Source: DATLZU01 sp035573855 | GTDB lineage: Bacteria; Nitrospirota; Nitrospiria; Nitrospirales; Nitrospiraceae | Length of the DNA: 64,000 bases | NCBI GenBank assembly: GCA_035573855.1 | Contig: DATLZU010000055.1 | Span: 1-64,000 of the forward strand | Direction: 5' to 3' | Shown here: in pieces, positions 9,239-17,762 of the stretch | Numbering within the stretch: the stretch's first letter is position 1 | Layout: each line of letters opens with the position of its first letter | Notes under the pieces: model-generated | What the model was told of the DNA's origin: nothing | Databases searched by the model: none | Seen by the model: the letters and a program-made list of their open reading frames with translations, nothing else | Program-made: the position numbers and the translations under genes

Positions 9239-10033
9239 ATGAAGAAGGGTGTGTGGACAGTGGTCTCTGGTGCGGCGCTCGCGGCCTTTTTGGCCGTGCC
9301 CCTCACCGCGCTTGCCGGGGGTACGATTACCGGCAAGGTGACGTACAATGGAAAATCCGAGGAGAAGGAGTTTCTTTTTTCCAAATTTCCCAATCCAAAA
9401 TTCTGCCCGAAGATCGGCACGGAGGGGAAAAAGCCGGATTTAGCCAAAGGCGATAAACGCATCCTGAAGACCATCGAAGTGGCGAAAGACGGCGGGTTGA
9501 AGGCCGCGGTCGTGGCTGTCGCAGATATTGAGGACAAGGCTTTCATGGACGGCTACAAGGGTACGGATGTGGTGGCTGAGTTCTGCGAATTCCAGCCCTA
9601 TACCGGTGTGGTGGTCAGACAGAAGAATTTCCACGTCGAGAACCATGACGCGGACCCTGATGATCCGAAATCGGTGAAAGGCGTCCTGCACAACCCGCAT
9701 TCCTTTGAGGTGCTCGGTTCAAGTTCGACCACGGTGTTCAACATCGGTCTGGCCGAAAAGGGTTCCAAACTTGACAAGCCCGTGGTGTTGCGGAAGAAAG
9801 GCGCCATATTCCGTTTGCAATGCGACCAGCACGAGTTCATGCAGTCTTTCTTTCTCCCGGTCACCAATCCGCATTACGCGGTGGTGAATGACGACGGGAC
9901 GTTCGAGCTCAAGGACGTGCCTGCGGGCAAGCACAAGCTGGTCGCCTGGCATCCCTTTGCGGGAAAAGTTGAGATCGACGTCGATGTGCCGGAAGGCGGG
10001 AAAGCCGAGGTTAAGGCCGAGATAAAGAAGTAA
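9239..10033 (+). CDS. Exported cupredoxin-like protein, third divergent copy
   Basis: 264 residues from ATG 9239, preceded by AAGGAGGCAATCTT. Upstream in-frame starts from 9017 run through the presumed promoter and were rejected. A signal peptide (about 1-23, ending ALA-GG) precedes the mature domain. LQCDQHEFMQ near residue 200 is again Cys-x2-His-x2-Met, and VPAGKHKLVAWHPFAG matches the C-terminal sandwich of copies 1 and 2. The N-terminal half is Lys-rich and diverged from them. Likely a periplasmic mononuclear copper protein. It is a single-gene unit with its own promoter candidate and terminator. Confidence 0.75.
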   Translation: MKKGVWTVVSGAALAAFLAVPLTALAGGTITGKVTYNGKSEEKEFLFSKFPNPKFCPKIGTEGKKPDLAKGDKRILKTIEVAKDGGLKAAVVAVADIEDKAFMDGYKGTDVVAEFCEFQPYTGVVVRQKNFHVENHDADPDDPKSVKGVLHNPHSFEVLGSSSTTVFNIGLAEKGSKLDKPVVLRKKGAIFRLQCDQHEFMQSFFLPVTNPHYAVVNDDGTFELKDVPAGKHKLVAWHPFAGKVEIDVDVPEGGKAEVKAEIKK

Positions 10034-10066
10034 GCGCCTCGCCGCCACGCAATGACTGCCGCACGA

Positions 10067-10103
10067 GGGCAGCGGTCTGAGTAGATCGCTGCCCTTTGTT
10101 TTT
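10067..10103 (+). terminator. Rho-independent terminator after the third cupredoxin-like gene
   Basis: An 8-bp stem GGGCAGCG (10067-10074) with CGCTGCCC (10087-10094), a 12-base loop, then TTTGTTTTT. Confidence 0.8.
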
Positions 10104-10206
10104 GTATCCTGCCAGGCTCTCTGGTTCTTGCCTTTGCCTTTCTTGGACGGGTAACATAGAAAACTTTCGGCATTCCTTCGAGCTTCTCCGGTTGGGAGGG
10201 TTGAGT

Positions 10207-11190
10207 GTGTCGCGGGAATTGTCCCTCGCCGAAATTTTCCAACTCGGATACTATTGGGAGACCAAGATCCTGCTTACAGCCGTAAAACTGGAAGTGTTTT
10301 CCGAATTGGAGGGTCGAGCGAAGAGCGCAGATGAAGTCGCGGAGCGGATCGGAGCGGACAGGCGGGCCCTGACATTGCTGTTGAATGCCTTGGTCGCCAT
10401 GCGTGTCTTGACAAAGGAGGGAGACCGGTTCGCCAATACGGAGACCGCGCGGCGTTATTTGGTCAGACGCGCACCTCAGTATGTCGGCCATCTTTTGTTG
10501 TTGCATGATGCCGAATGGAACAACTGGGGGAAATTGGAAGAAGCGGTCCGAACCGGGCGATCGCCGGTCAGCCGGCATGTGTTCGAAACGGATCCTGAGT
10601 TGGGCAGCAATGTTCTCTCTGTCTTGCACCGGATCGGACAACAGAGCGGACCGGAGTTGGCCAAACGACTCAAACTGGACGGCGCGCGCACGTTGCTTGA
10701 CCTCGGCGGCGGAGCTGGAACCAATGCCATCGCCTTTTGCCAGACCTATCCGAACCTGACCGCGACGGTCTTCGATCTGCCGGCAACGCTCCGCCTGACC
10801 GAACGCACGATCAAAGAAGCCGGGTTGGAGAATCGCATCAAGCTGTTGCCAGGAGATTTCAACCGCGATCCGTTGGGCGGCTCCTACGACACAGTGTTGA
10901 TGTCCGATATTCTCCACTACCAAGATTCTTCCACGAATGCGGCACTGGTGAAAAAGGTGTTCGCGCATCTGCTGCCCGGGGGGAGGTTGATCGTGAAAGA
11001 CCGGTTTCTCGATCAGTCCGGCACCAGCCCGGCCTGGACGACCGCGTTTGCCGTGCACATTCTCGTGAATACGGAGCGAGGGGCCTGCTACACGACCGCA
11101 GATGCACTCAAATGGATGACGGAGGCCGGTTTTGAATCGGTCCGTGAGTTGGAACCGACGGCGGTGGTGGAGGGAGTGAAACAAGGATGA
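10207..11190 (+). CDS. SAM-dependent O-methyltransferase (acetylserotonin/CrtF type fold)
   Basis: 327 residues from GTG 10207, chosen because GGGAGGG ends six bases upstream; the upstream ATG 10096 lies inside the preceding terminator. The N-terminal 90 residues form the winged-helix dimerisation domain (AELEGRAKSADEVAERIGAD). LDLGGGAGTNAIAF near 165 is the SAM-binding motif I, followed by VFDLPATLRLTER, typical of plant-type O-methyltransferases. VLMSDILHYQD and a GGRLIVKDRF strand complete the fold. The substrate is unknown; carotenoid, quinone or porphyrin methylation are options. The next genes (DUF420, PCP_red, bd-like oxidase) do not settle it. Confidence 0.8.
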   Translation: MSRELSLAEIFQLGYYWETKILLTAVKLEVFSELEGRAKSADEVAERIGADRRALTLLLNALVAMRVLTKEGDRFANTETARRYLVRRAPQYVGHLLLLHDAEWNNWGKLEEAVRTGRSPVSRHVFETDPELGSNVLSVLHRIGQQSGPELAKRLKLDGARTLLDLGGGAGTNAIAFCQTYPNLTATVFDLPATLRLTERTIKEAGLENRIKLLPGDFNRDPLGGSYDTVLMSDILHYQDSSTNAALVKKVFAHLLPGGRLIVKDRFLDQSGTSPAWTTAFAVHILVNTERGACYTTADALKWMTEAGFESVRELEPTAVVEGVKQG

Positions 11191-11268
11191 AGCGTGATCC
11201 AGTGTTTGACGAAATCGATGAGAACTTCACGGAATCGCGACATTAACAAAGTGTCCTAAAGCGTACTT

Positions 11269-11985
11269 ATGACCGATTGGCTGAAGCAACCCGGTTTCTT
11301 CGGAACCCACGCCACACTTGGAGCGGATCTAAGCCAATTGATGGCGACATTGTTTACGGGACTCTTTCTGGTCGGCTGGTTTCAAGCCCGGCGTGGGCAA
11401 GGTCACGCGCACCATTGGTTGATGCTAGGCGGCATGGTCGCCATGCTCGCCTTCTTCACGAGCTATTATCTGTTCCGGCAATTGGGCGTGTTGGCGGTTG
11501 AGGGCAAAGAGGGGTTTGGCGGGCCTCAGGAGCTCTACGACTATGTCTTCATTCCTCTGCTCACCGTGCACATCATTCTCGTCATTATCGGGCTTGTCAT
11601 GGCGATCTATATGATCGTGCTCGGATTCCGTACCCAAGCCATTGTTCAGGGCCGGAGGTTGCTGAAGGACGCGCACTTGCAAACTTCTGGGAAAAAGATC
11701 GGGATGATTTTGGGCGGTCTCACCGGACTGGCCGTTATGCTGTTCCTATTCCGCGCGGCGACCGCCGGTTTCTCGATGCGCAAGCTGGAAGTGTATCTCG
11801 GATTCGTGGCCCTTGTCGGTCTCGTACTGGGGATCGAAACGACGATCCAGCGCATCTGGCCGAACGGCGCCGATCGACATCGCGCCTTGGGCCGCTTCAC
11901 GATGATCATTTACTGTATCTTGTTTGTGACCGGCAGCACGACCTACACAATGCTTTACATCCTATTTCCCGGGAAAATCGGATGA
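11269..11985 (+). CDS. DUF420-family integral membrane protein
   Basis: 238 residues with about six membrane spans (about 22-40, 50-70, 98-122, 142-160, 170-190, 212-234). Conserved-looking His residues sit at membrane edges (HAHHWLM, VHIILVIIG, DRHRALGRF). The pattern matches the DUF420 family, some members of which (YozB/CtaM) are needed for haem-copper oxidase assembly. The neighbouring bd-like oxidase gene makes a role in oxidase biogenesis or haem binding plausible. No strong ribosome-binding site is seen. Confidence 0.65.
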   Translation: MTDWLKQPGFFGTHATLGADLSQLMATLFTGLFLVGWFQARRGQGHAHHWLMLGGMVAMLAFFTSYYLFRQLGVLAVEGKEGFGGPQELYDYVFIPLLTVHIILVIIGLVMAIYMIVLGFRTQAIVQGRRLLKDAHLQTSGKKIGMILGGLTGLAVMLFLFRAATAGFSMRKLEVYLGFVALVGLVLGIETTIQRIWPNGADRHRALGRFTMIIYCILFVTGSTTYTMLYILFPGKIG

Positions 11986-12022
11986 CATCGGATGACGGCG
12001 AAATAACGATGCAGGGGAACGG

Positions 12023-12586
12023 ATGAATGCTGAAGCGAAAATGGCTCTTCCGTTTATCAACCAGCGTTCTGCGTTCAGCGTTGCATTTCTGGTCTGCGGC
12101 TGCGGGAGATGGATGCATACGGAGGGCATCGAAGAGCACATCGATGCAACTGGGATCGAGCGCTGGTTTGTGCGGTCGAAATGCTGCGGATGCGGGTTCC
12201 GCGTGGGGATCGACCTGCCGGCCGATCGTGCTATCGCTTTCGTCGACCGATTCATGTGGACCGATGACGCGCGGCATCGTCTGGATCGGATGCCGCCCTA
12301 TCTGGCGCCGTTGGTGAAGGAAGAGGTCGAGTGTTACGCCAAAGCCCGCAATCATCGCGTCGTCACCTATGAGCTGATCGCCCGAGCCCAGCAGGGAGAG
12401 GCTGTTGCCTGGGATCCTGAGGCGGAACGGCGTTTGAGCAATGTGCCGACGCCCGTCCGTGCGATGGCTCGTGTCGAATTGGAGCGGACGGCAATGGAAC
12501 GGGGACTGCTCCGAGTCACAGTCGATCTCATGGAGGAAGTCAAGGCCAGGTATTTCGGTCTCAGCAATGTAAGGCGTGGAACGTGA
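12023..12586 (+). CDS. Protein with C-terminal PCP_red-like domain and cysteine-rich N-terminus
   Basis: 187 residues. The N-terminal half carries CGCG and CCGCG cysteine groups (about residues 26-29 and 52-56), a possible metal site. Residues 130-185, starting WDPEAERRLSNVP, resemble the PCP_red domain found at the C-terminus of the light-independent protochlorophyllide reductase B subunit and in other bacterial redox proteins. AGGGGAACGG precedes the ATG. Nothing else here suggests photosynthesis, so a role in metal-centre assembly or redox chemistry linked to the oxidase genes is more likely. The function is unknown. Confidence 0.55.
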   Translation: MNAEAKMALPFINQRSAFSVAFLVCGCGRWMHTEGIEEHIDATGIERWFVRSKCCGCGFRVGIDLPADRAIAFVDRFMWTDDARHRLDRMPPYLAPLVKEEVECYAKARNHRVVTYELIARAQQGEAVAWDPEAERRLSNVPTPVRAMARVELERTAMERGLLRVTVDLMEEVKARYFGLSNVRRGT

Positions 12587-12631
12587 AGCCTATCCGATCC
12601 GATAATTCAGACGCTTCAGATACAATGCTTC

Positions 12632-13726
12632 ATGAAACATGGTAATCGTATGCTGCACCGGCTGGCACTGAGGGTTCTTCCCAGTTTGACTCTGACCGTC
12701 ACCGCGGACGAAGTTCGGAAACGAAAACGGCAAACAATGTTGTTTTCGGGACTTGTGGCGTTCGGCGTCTATCGGGCATTAAAACCCGTGGTCCCGCTGG
12801 ACCATCCTTTGGTGATGCTCGGCGTCAGCGGATTCATCTCCACGGTGACTGCGGCCTGGGCATACCGGGTCGGGAGAGGGGAGGTTGCAACCCGAGCTTG
12901 GCGGGAAGATGGCGTAAGACGGGCGACCTGGCTGCTCGGCTGGGTCGGGTTTGTGTACGGCGTTCAGCTTTCTCTTCTGGTCTTGGCGCTCCTGCGCATA
13001 GTGGTCGGTTATGATTTCTTTGCCCATCCTGATGGGCCTGCCATGATGGCGATTATCATTGCCTGTACTTCCGTAGCCCGTGACGCCTTTGAGATCGGGC
13101 ATGTTCGCCGGCTGGAACAGAACGGAAAACCCTTTCCCACATTCCCTGATGGAACGCAGCTCCGATTGCTCATCCGGGAAAACGCGGAACGGGTTGGCTG
13201 GTGGACAGTTGTCGGCGCGTTTGCCTGTACCGTGCTCGCACTTGCCGGCGCGGGCGTCGTCGATGCGGAGCGAACGCTGCTCTGGCAGTTGATTCTGGTC
13301 ACAGCCGCCGCTGGGTCGCTGGCCGTCGTTGCCTACTTCGGGGGGCAACAGCGGTCTGGCGGGTGGCTGCAATCTCTCAGCGAGACAGCATGGAATGAGT
13401 TGTTCAAGTTTTGGTGGTGGCCAGGGTTGACTTTCGCGGCGACGTATTATCTCGCAGTGATCGGGGTCGGGATCTATCTCTTGCGATTGGAAACGATCGG
13501 CCGGCCGACTCTGGGCCTCATGGCCGGCGGAGTGGGTGGTCTGATGAGTCTGTATGGGTATTACCTCGGATACCGTCGATCGGTCGAGGATCGTTTGGCT
13601 CAGACCGTTCCCGCATCGCTCTTGCGCTGCCCGTTCGTCATGGGCATTTTATCCAGGTCGTCACGAGAACTCCGGTCAGCCGATCTGGCATCCGGTGAGT
13701 CGAGAGGAAAATCATTGGAATTGTAG
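12632..13726 (+). CDS. Polytopic membrane protein of unknown function
   Basis: 364 residues with about eight hydrophobic spans, separated by soluble loops such as FEIGHVRRLEQNGKPF. I do not recognise the family. The start at ATG 12632 has no strong ribosome-binding site. The stop lies five bases before the bd-like oxidase gene, so the two are almost certainly co-transcribed. A role in oxidase assembly or as a partner subunit is an inference from that spacing. A second CydB-like subunit was considered, but I see no CydB motifs. Confidence 0.55.
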   Translation: MKHGNRMLHRLALRVLPSLTLTVTADEVRKRKRQTMLFSGLVAFGVYRALKPVVPLDHPLVMLGVSGFISTVTAAWAYRVGRGEVATRAWREDGVRRATWLLGWVGFVYGVQLSLLVLALLRIVVGYDFFAHPDGPAMMAIIIACTSVARDAFEIGHVRRLEQNGKPFPTFPDGTQLRLLIRENAERVGWWTVVGAFACTVLALAGAGVVDAERTLLWQLILVTAAAGSLAVVAYFGGQQRSGGWLQSLSETAWNELFKFWWWPGLTFAATYYLAVIGVGIYLLRLETIGRPTLGLMAGGVGGLMSLYGYYLGYRRSVEDRLAQTVPASLLRCPFVMGILSRSSRELRSADLASGESRGKSLEL

Positions 13727-13731
13727 GCGTC

Positions 13732-15606
13732 ATGCGCAGGAACTATCGAAAACAAGCGGCAGGAATCTTGCTCGGCAGTGTTCTGCTGTTCGGACCGGCC
13801 TGGGTTTCAGGTTTCGAGATCAAGCGGGACTCAAGCATGCTTCGCATATCCGAAGATATTTATTATAAGACCGCGGGCACGCCGGTGGGCCCCCCTGCCC
13901 CCTCTCCGAATGAAACGGTCTATCCTCGGTATGGGTCGCTGGACAACAGGATCCTCATTTGGTTTGTGACGCAGCAGCACACCTATTTCGGCGGTTTCGT
14001 GCTGGCCCTCCCGATCTTCTGCGTGCTCCTGGAGTTCCTGGGCTTGGTGTCACGCAATCGGGTGCATGCGGCTCGGTATGAAGGACTCGCGCGGGATTTG
14101 TTAAAGGTCGCTCTGCTCGCCCTCTCCATTACCGCGGTCGTCGGCAGCGTGATGCTTTGGCTGTTCATTGCGCTCTATCCGAGCTTCATGCGGTACATGG
14201 GCGGGACGTTCAAGGCCATGATGCCGGCCTATGCGCTCGTCTTCGTGGGCGAATCGCTGTTGCTAATCATCTATTACTACAGTTGGGATCGTTTAGCCTC
14301 TCCCGCCGCGAAATGGGGCCATGCCGCGATCGGGGTGATAGCCAACGCCTTCGGTACCGCCTTGTTATTGCTGGCCAATGCCTGGGCGGCCTTTATGATG
14401 GCGCCGGCCGGCGTGGATGCTGACGGACGGTATCTCGGGAATGTCTGGCATCTGCTCCACTCGGCGCTTTGGAACCCACTCAATGTGCACCGGTTTCTAG
14501 CGGATATCATGTCCGGCGGAGCGGTTGTGCTGGCTTACGCCTGCTTCCGCTTTTTCACCAGCAAGAGTGACGAGGAACGCGCATACTACGACTGGGTGGG
14601 TTATGTTTTTTTGTTTGTAACAGTCTGCGCGCTCTTGCCGATGCCGTTCGCGGGCTACTGGCTCATGCGCTCGGTTTACGCGTTCCGGCAAAGCATGGGC
14701 ATGACGATGATGGGCGGGTTGCTGACATGGCTGTTTGTCGTGCAAGCGCTGCTGATCGGCGCGTTGTTTCTCGGGATCAATTACTATCTCTGGCAAAGCA
14801 TGGGAAGAATTCGCGGCGGGGAGCGGTATCAGCCGTATTTCCAATACTTGGTCTGGGCTCTCATGGGTTGTCTTTTCGTGTGGTTGACCCCGCATACCGT
14901 GATGATGACGGGCAGCGAACTCAAGGCGATGGGCGGAGCACAACATCCGGTCGTTGGGAATTACGGCGTCATGTCGGCAAAAAACGGTGCTGTCAACGTC
15001 ATGATCTGTCTCACCGTGCTCAGCTACATCTTCTATCGGAGGGCGAACCGGACGATGACCATTTCGTGGATCCGAACCGGTAACGGCGTGTTGGCTGTGC
15101 TGTTCACGGTCGGAATCCTTAATATTCTGTGGCTGTCCGTCTATGGGTTTTATCTGCCGGCGAGCATCCGAGTCGGGTTGTCTTGGCCGCAGGCGTTTAC
15201 GACATTGACGGTGCTTATCGGCGGTGTGGCTATCAACCAGGCCATGCTGCGCGGCGCCAAGGTTCATGGTCCAATCGAATGGGGTAAGATATCCCTTCGC
15301 GGAATGGTCGGACTGCTCGGCCTGGCTGCGGCGTTTTCCTGGGTGATGGGACTGATGGGATACATTCGATCCTCCGGGCGCCTCTCGTGGCATGTGAATG
15401 AATTGATGGCGGATCTGTCGCCCTGGGCCTTCACGCCTCCGTTAAGTTTTGCGGCGAAGATGGTCACGCTCAATATGGTGGTATTCTGGGTGGCAGTGCT
15501 GGGCCTTTTTTGGGTGTGCCAACGGGGTCAACAGGCAGCGATGAGTGTGGAATTGGATGCCGAAAGAGAAGCCGGGTTTCTGCCGTCCGCCTCCCGTGAA
15601 GCTTGA
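13732..15606 (+). CDS. Cytochrome bd-like oxidase subunit I homologue (first copy)
   Basis: 624 residues: a signal-like N-terminal span, then about 13 membrane helices. It is 56% or so alike by eye to the second copy at 19392-21329, sharing QQH near residue 84, WHLLHSALWNPLNVHR near 245, PFAGYWLMR, and the stretch HTVMMTGSELKAMGGAQHP near 385. His and Met residues in these segments are candidate haem ligands as in CydA. Nitrospira genomes are known to encode several such bd-like proteins, proposed as terminal oxidases. No CydB-type partner or cytochrome c gene adjoins this copy, unlike the second. Quinol or cytochrome c as donor is undecided. Confidence 0.75.
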   Translation: MRRNYRKQAAGILLGSVLLFGPAWVSGFEIKRDSSMLRISEDIYYKTAGTPVGPPAPSPNETVYPRYGSLDNRILIWFVTQQHTYFGGFVLALPIFCVLLEFLGLVSRNRVHAARYEGLARDLLKVALLALSITAVVGSVMLWLFIALYPSFMRYMGGTFKAMMPAYALVFVGESLLLIIYYYSWDRLASPAAKWGHAAIGVIANAFGTALLLLANAWAAFMMAPAGVDADGRYLGNVWHLLHSALWNPLNVHRFLADIMSGGAVVLAYACFRFFTSKSDEERAYYDWVGYVFLFVTVCALLPMPFAGYWLMRSVYAFRQSMGMTMMGGLLTWLFVVQALLIGALFLGINYYLWQSMGRIRGGERYQPYFQYLVWALMGCLFVWLTPHTVMMTGSELKAMGGAQHPVVGNYGVMSAKNGAVNVMICLTVLSYIFYRRANRTMTISWIRTGNGVLAVLFTVGILNILWLSVYGFYLPASIRVGLSWPQAFTTLTVLIGGVAINQAMLRGAKVHGPIEWGKISLRGMVGLLGLAAAFSWVMGLMGYIRSSGRLSWHVNELMADLSPWAFTPPLSFAAKMVTLNMVVFWVAVLGLFWVCQRGQQAAMSVELDAEREAGFLPSASREA

Positions 15607-15615
15607 GAAGAGCGA

Positions 15616-16284
15616 GTGATTGGGTTCGGTATGCGCACTGCGAAGACCGTTGTGTCGCTCGTGTTGGGGGCGATGGGAGTCTGGAGCGCGGTAGTGTTGC
15701 CTTCCTCGGTTCAAGCTCCTTCGCAGATTATGTTGGAGGACTTTCAGGCCAAGGAAGCTGATGGATTTCCAGCGCAGTGGGAGCATGAGAGTCAGCGCAG
15801 TCGGTCCAAGGGGCGAGCAGCATACAAGGTTCAGGCTGATGCCGGCTTCAATTATCTGGCGGTGAGAGATGCTGGCCAACGCATAAAAAAGAAAAACATC
15901 GATTGGGATCCCAAAGCCTATCCGATCCTTGTTTGGAAATGGCGCCTGCACAAGGCCCCCAATGGGGTTGAACCGATCGTAGCGGTGTACGCCTCGTTGG
16001 ACACCGACCTGCTTTTTATCCCGGTCTTCACGAAATATGTGTGGAGCACCAGCAAGGCAGAGGGGACATTGACCGAGGGCGGCATGTTCAGCGGGTCGGA
16101 GATCGTCGTGCAAAGCGGGATGAGTGCCGTCGGTCAGTGGGTGGAAGAACGAGTCAATGTGTACGAGGACTTCAAACGCATTCATCATCATGAGCCGGCC
16201 GACAAGGCCTGGGGTATTTCGATTTTCGCCGGTCCCGGTGTGGACGTAGACATCGGCCCGATAGCCGCAATGACAGCTCGATAA
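15616..16284 (+). CDS. Exported DUF3047-like protein
   Basis: 222 residues, starting at GTG 15616 (GAGAAG five bases upstream) or ATG 15631. A signal peptide is followed by a beta-rich domain with LVWKWRLHKAP near residue 105, EPIVAVYASLDTD, and WGISIFAGPGVDVDIGPIAAM at the end. I match this to DUF3047, a family of periplasmic carbohydrate-binding-like folds without known activity. It lies nine bases after the bd-like oxidase gene and is probably in the same operon. Confidence 0.65.
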   Translation: MIGFGMRTAKTVVSLVLGAMGVWSAVVLPSSVQAPSQIMLEDFQAKEADGFPAQWEHESQRSRSKGRAAYKVQADAGFNYLAVRDAGQRIKKKNIDWDPKAYPILVWKWRLHKAPNGVEPIVAVYASLDTDLLFIPVFTKYVWSTSKAEGTLTEGGMFSGSEIVVQSGMSAVGQWVEERVNVYEDFKRIHHHEPADKAWGISIFAGPGVDVDIGPIAAMTAR

Positions 16285-16323
16285 GGAAAAAGAAGGAAAA
16301 AGCACAGGGGAGGCGCAGCCTGG

Positions 16324-16713
16324 TTGATTCAGATGAGTAACCCTTCGGGAGCGAGTCAGTTTCCGGCTAAAAAGATCTTCGACATGGTGTTCGGTGCCAT
16401 CGTTATGGGGACGGTAGGGGTCATGATCGGGATGATTATGGGAGGGGCTTCAGCACCGGTGGCTGCCGGGGTCGGTTTGGTTCTTGGCACCGTGGTGGGA
16501 TTTCTCGGAGGCCGGCGGTTCCTGTCAAGCATTCTGCTTGGAACGGTGTTAGGCGGTGGGCTCGCTTGGCTTCTAGCCGGTGCGGAGAAGATCTCGGTTG
16601 GAGCCGGTGCAGGGGCTGCGATGGGAGGTTTCCTGGGAGTTCAGGCGTCAATGCTGCTTGACCTGCGTGCGGCCCGCAAGCAGGCGTCGAAACCAGTAGA
16701 TCCGCCGGCATGA
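16324..16713 (+). CDS. Small glycine-rich membrane protein
   Basis: 129 residues from TTG 16324, with GGGGAGG ten bases upstream; ATG 16333 is the alternative but sits further from that site. Residues 20-115 hold three or four hydrophobic helices rich in Gly and Ala (GTVGVMIGMIMGGASAP, GLVLGTVVGFLGGRR), a glycine-zipper pattern. The C-terminus is short and basic. I do not recognise a family. It lies between the DUF3047 gene and the SUMF1 pair and may belong to the same transcript. Confidence 0.5.
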   Translation: MIQMSNPSGASQFPAKKIFDMVFGAIVMGTVGVMIGMIMGGASAPVAAGVGLVLGTVVGFLGGRRFLSSILLGTVLGGGLAWLLAGAEKISVGAGAGAAMGGFLGVQASMLLDLRAARKQASKPVDPPA

Positions 16714-16796
16714 AGATCGAAAATCGCTAAGGAAAGTTGATCCTATCATTCTTCTGGGCCCCTTCTCTCAAGAGGCTGAATTGACTATGGAGAGCC

Positions 16797-17705
16797 ATGG
16801 AAAATAGGGCGGTCCTTATTAGCTCCATTGTGTTTGTGTTCGCCTCGTTCATCCTGATGATCGTCGGATTGGTGTACGAGTCGTACAAGTCCAAACGAAT
16901 GAGAGAACTGGCGGCCACGATCAGGACGGAGAGTCGTCAAGCTACGGCTGTCGCGAAGCAAGATTATTCGATGTACAAGATCATTGTGGGGGATGATGGC
17001 CGTGAAATGGTTCAGGTCCCTGAAGGACCGTTCAGAATGGGAAGTGCCGAAGGCGATCCTGACGAGGCGCCCGAGCATCAGGTCTATTTGGGAACGTATT
17101 ATATCGATCTAAAAGAAGTGACGCAGGCCGAATATGAGCGATTCGTAAAGATGACCAAACGCGGGAAACCATTCATTCCCGTGTTCGAAGATGATATTGC
17201 GAAGATCAAAAAGCCGGAATTGCCGGCCATCGGAATGTCATGGAACGATGCGGTGGCTTATTGTAAGTGGGCCGGCAAGCGGCTACCGACCGAAGCCGAG
17301 TGGGAAAAGGCTGCGCGCGGCGAGGGGCGTCGTCGATATCCCTGGGGTGACGACTTCGGCGTTGGTCATGCGAATGTCGATGGTGAAGAAGATGGGTTTA
17401 AGTATCTTGCACCTCCCGGTTCGTTCGAGAGCGGCCGTAGTCCTTACGGGGTATATGACATGGCCGGGAACGTCGCTGAATGGGTAGCCGATAACTACGA
17501 CGAACACTATTATCAAAAAACCCCCTACCGCGATCCTAAGGGCCCTGAAGAAGGAGAATATAAGGTGATCCGAGGAGGGTCTTGGCGAGAAACACCGCAG
17601 GGAGCCAGGGTTTCCAAGCGGTTCCAGGCAAGAATGTGGCGAACGGACAGCACCATCGGTTTTCGCTGCGCGAAAGATGGGGGTGAAGCCGCCAGCGCTT
17701 CATAG
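16797..17705 (+). CDS. Membrane-anchored SUMF1/FGE-fold protein (first of a tandem pair)
   Basis: 302 residues: an N-terminal membrane anchor (about 6-25), then a full SUMF1 domain with MVQVPEGPFRMGS, AVAYCKWAGKRLPTEAEWEKA, RRYPWGDDF, YGVYDMAGNVAEWVAD and IRGGSW in the expected order, ending TIGFRCA. The cysteine pair that binds copper in true formylglycine-generating enzymes, normally after the RGGSW segment, is replaced here (VSKRFQARMW). It is therefore probably a binding or scaffold protein, not a sulfatase activator. ATGGAGAG upstream supports the start. A paralogue follows after 57 bases. Confidence 0.8.
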   Translation: MENRAVLISSIVFVFASFILMIVGLVYESYKSKRMRELAATIRTESRQATAVAKQDYSMYKIIVGDDGREMVQVPEGPFRMGSAEGDPDEAPEHQVYLGTYYIDLKEVTQAEYERFVKMTKRGKPFIPVFEDDIAKIKKPELPAIGMSWNDAVAYCKWAGKRLPTEAEWEKAARGEGRRRYPWGDDFGVGHANVDGEEDGFKYLAPPGSFESGRSPYGVYDMAGNVAEWVADNYDEHYYQKTPYRDPKGPEEGEYKVIRGGSWRETPQGARVSKRFQARMWRTDSTIGFRCAKDGGEAASAS

Positions 17706-17762
17706 CAAACACGACCTTCCCGTTAAGCCTGAAAACACCTTCCCGCACCGACTGTATCGCCC

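Noticed and set aside
10096..10206. Upstream start of the methyltransferase
   Set aside because: The upstream ATG lies in the T-run after the preceding terminator; GTG 10207 has a good ribosome-binding site.
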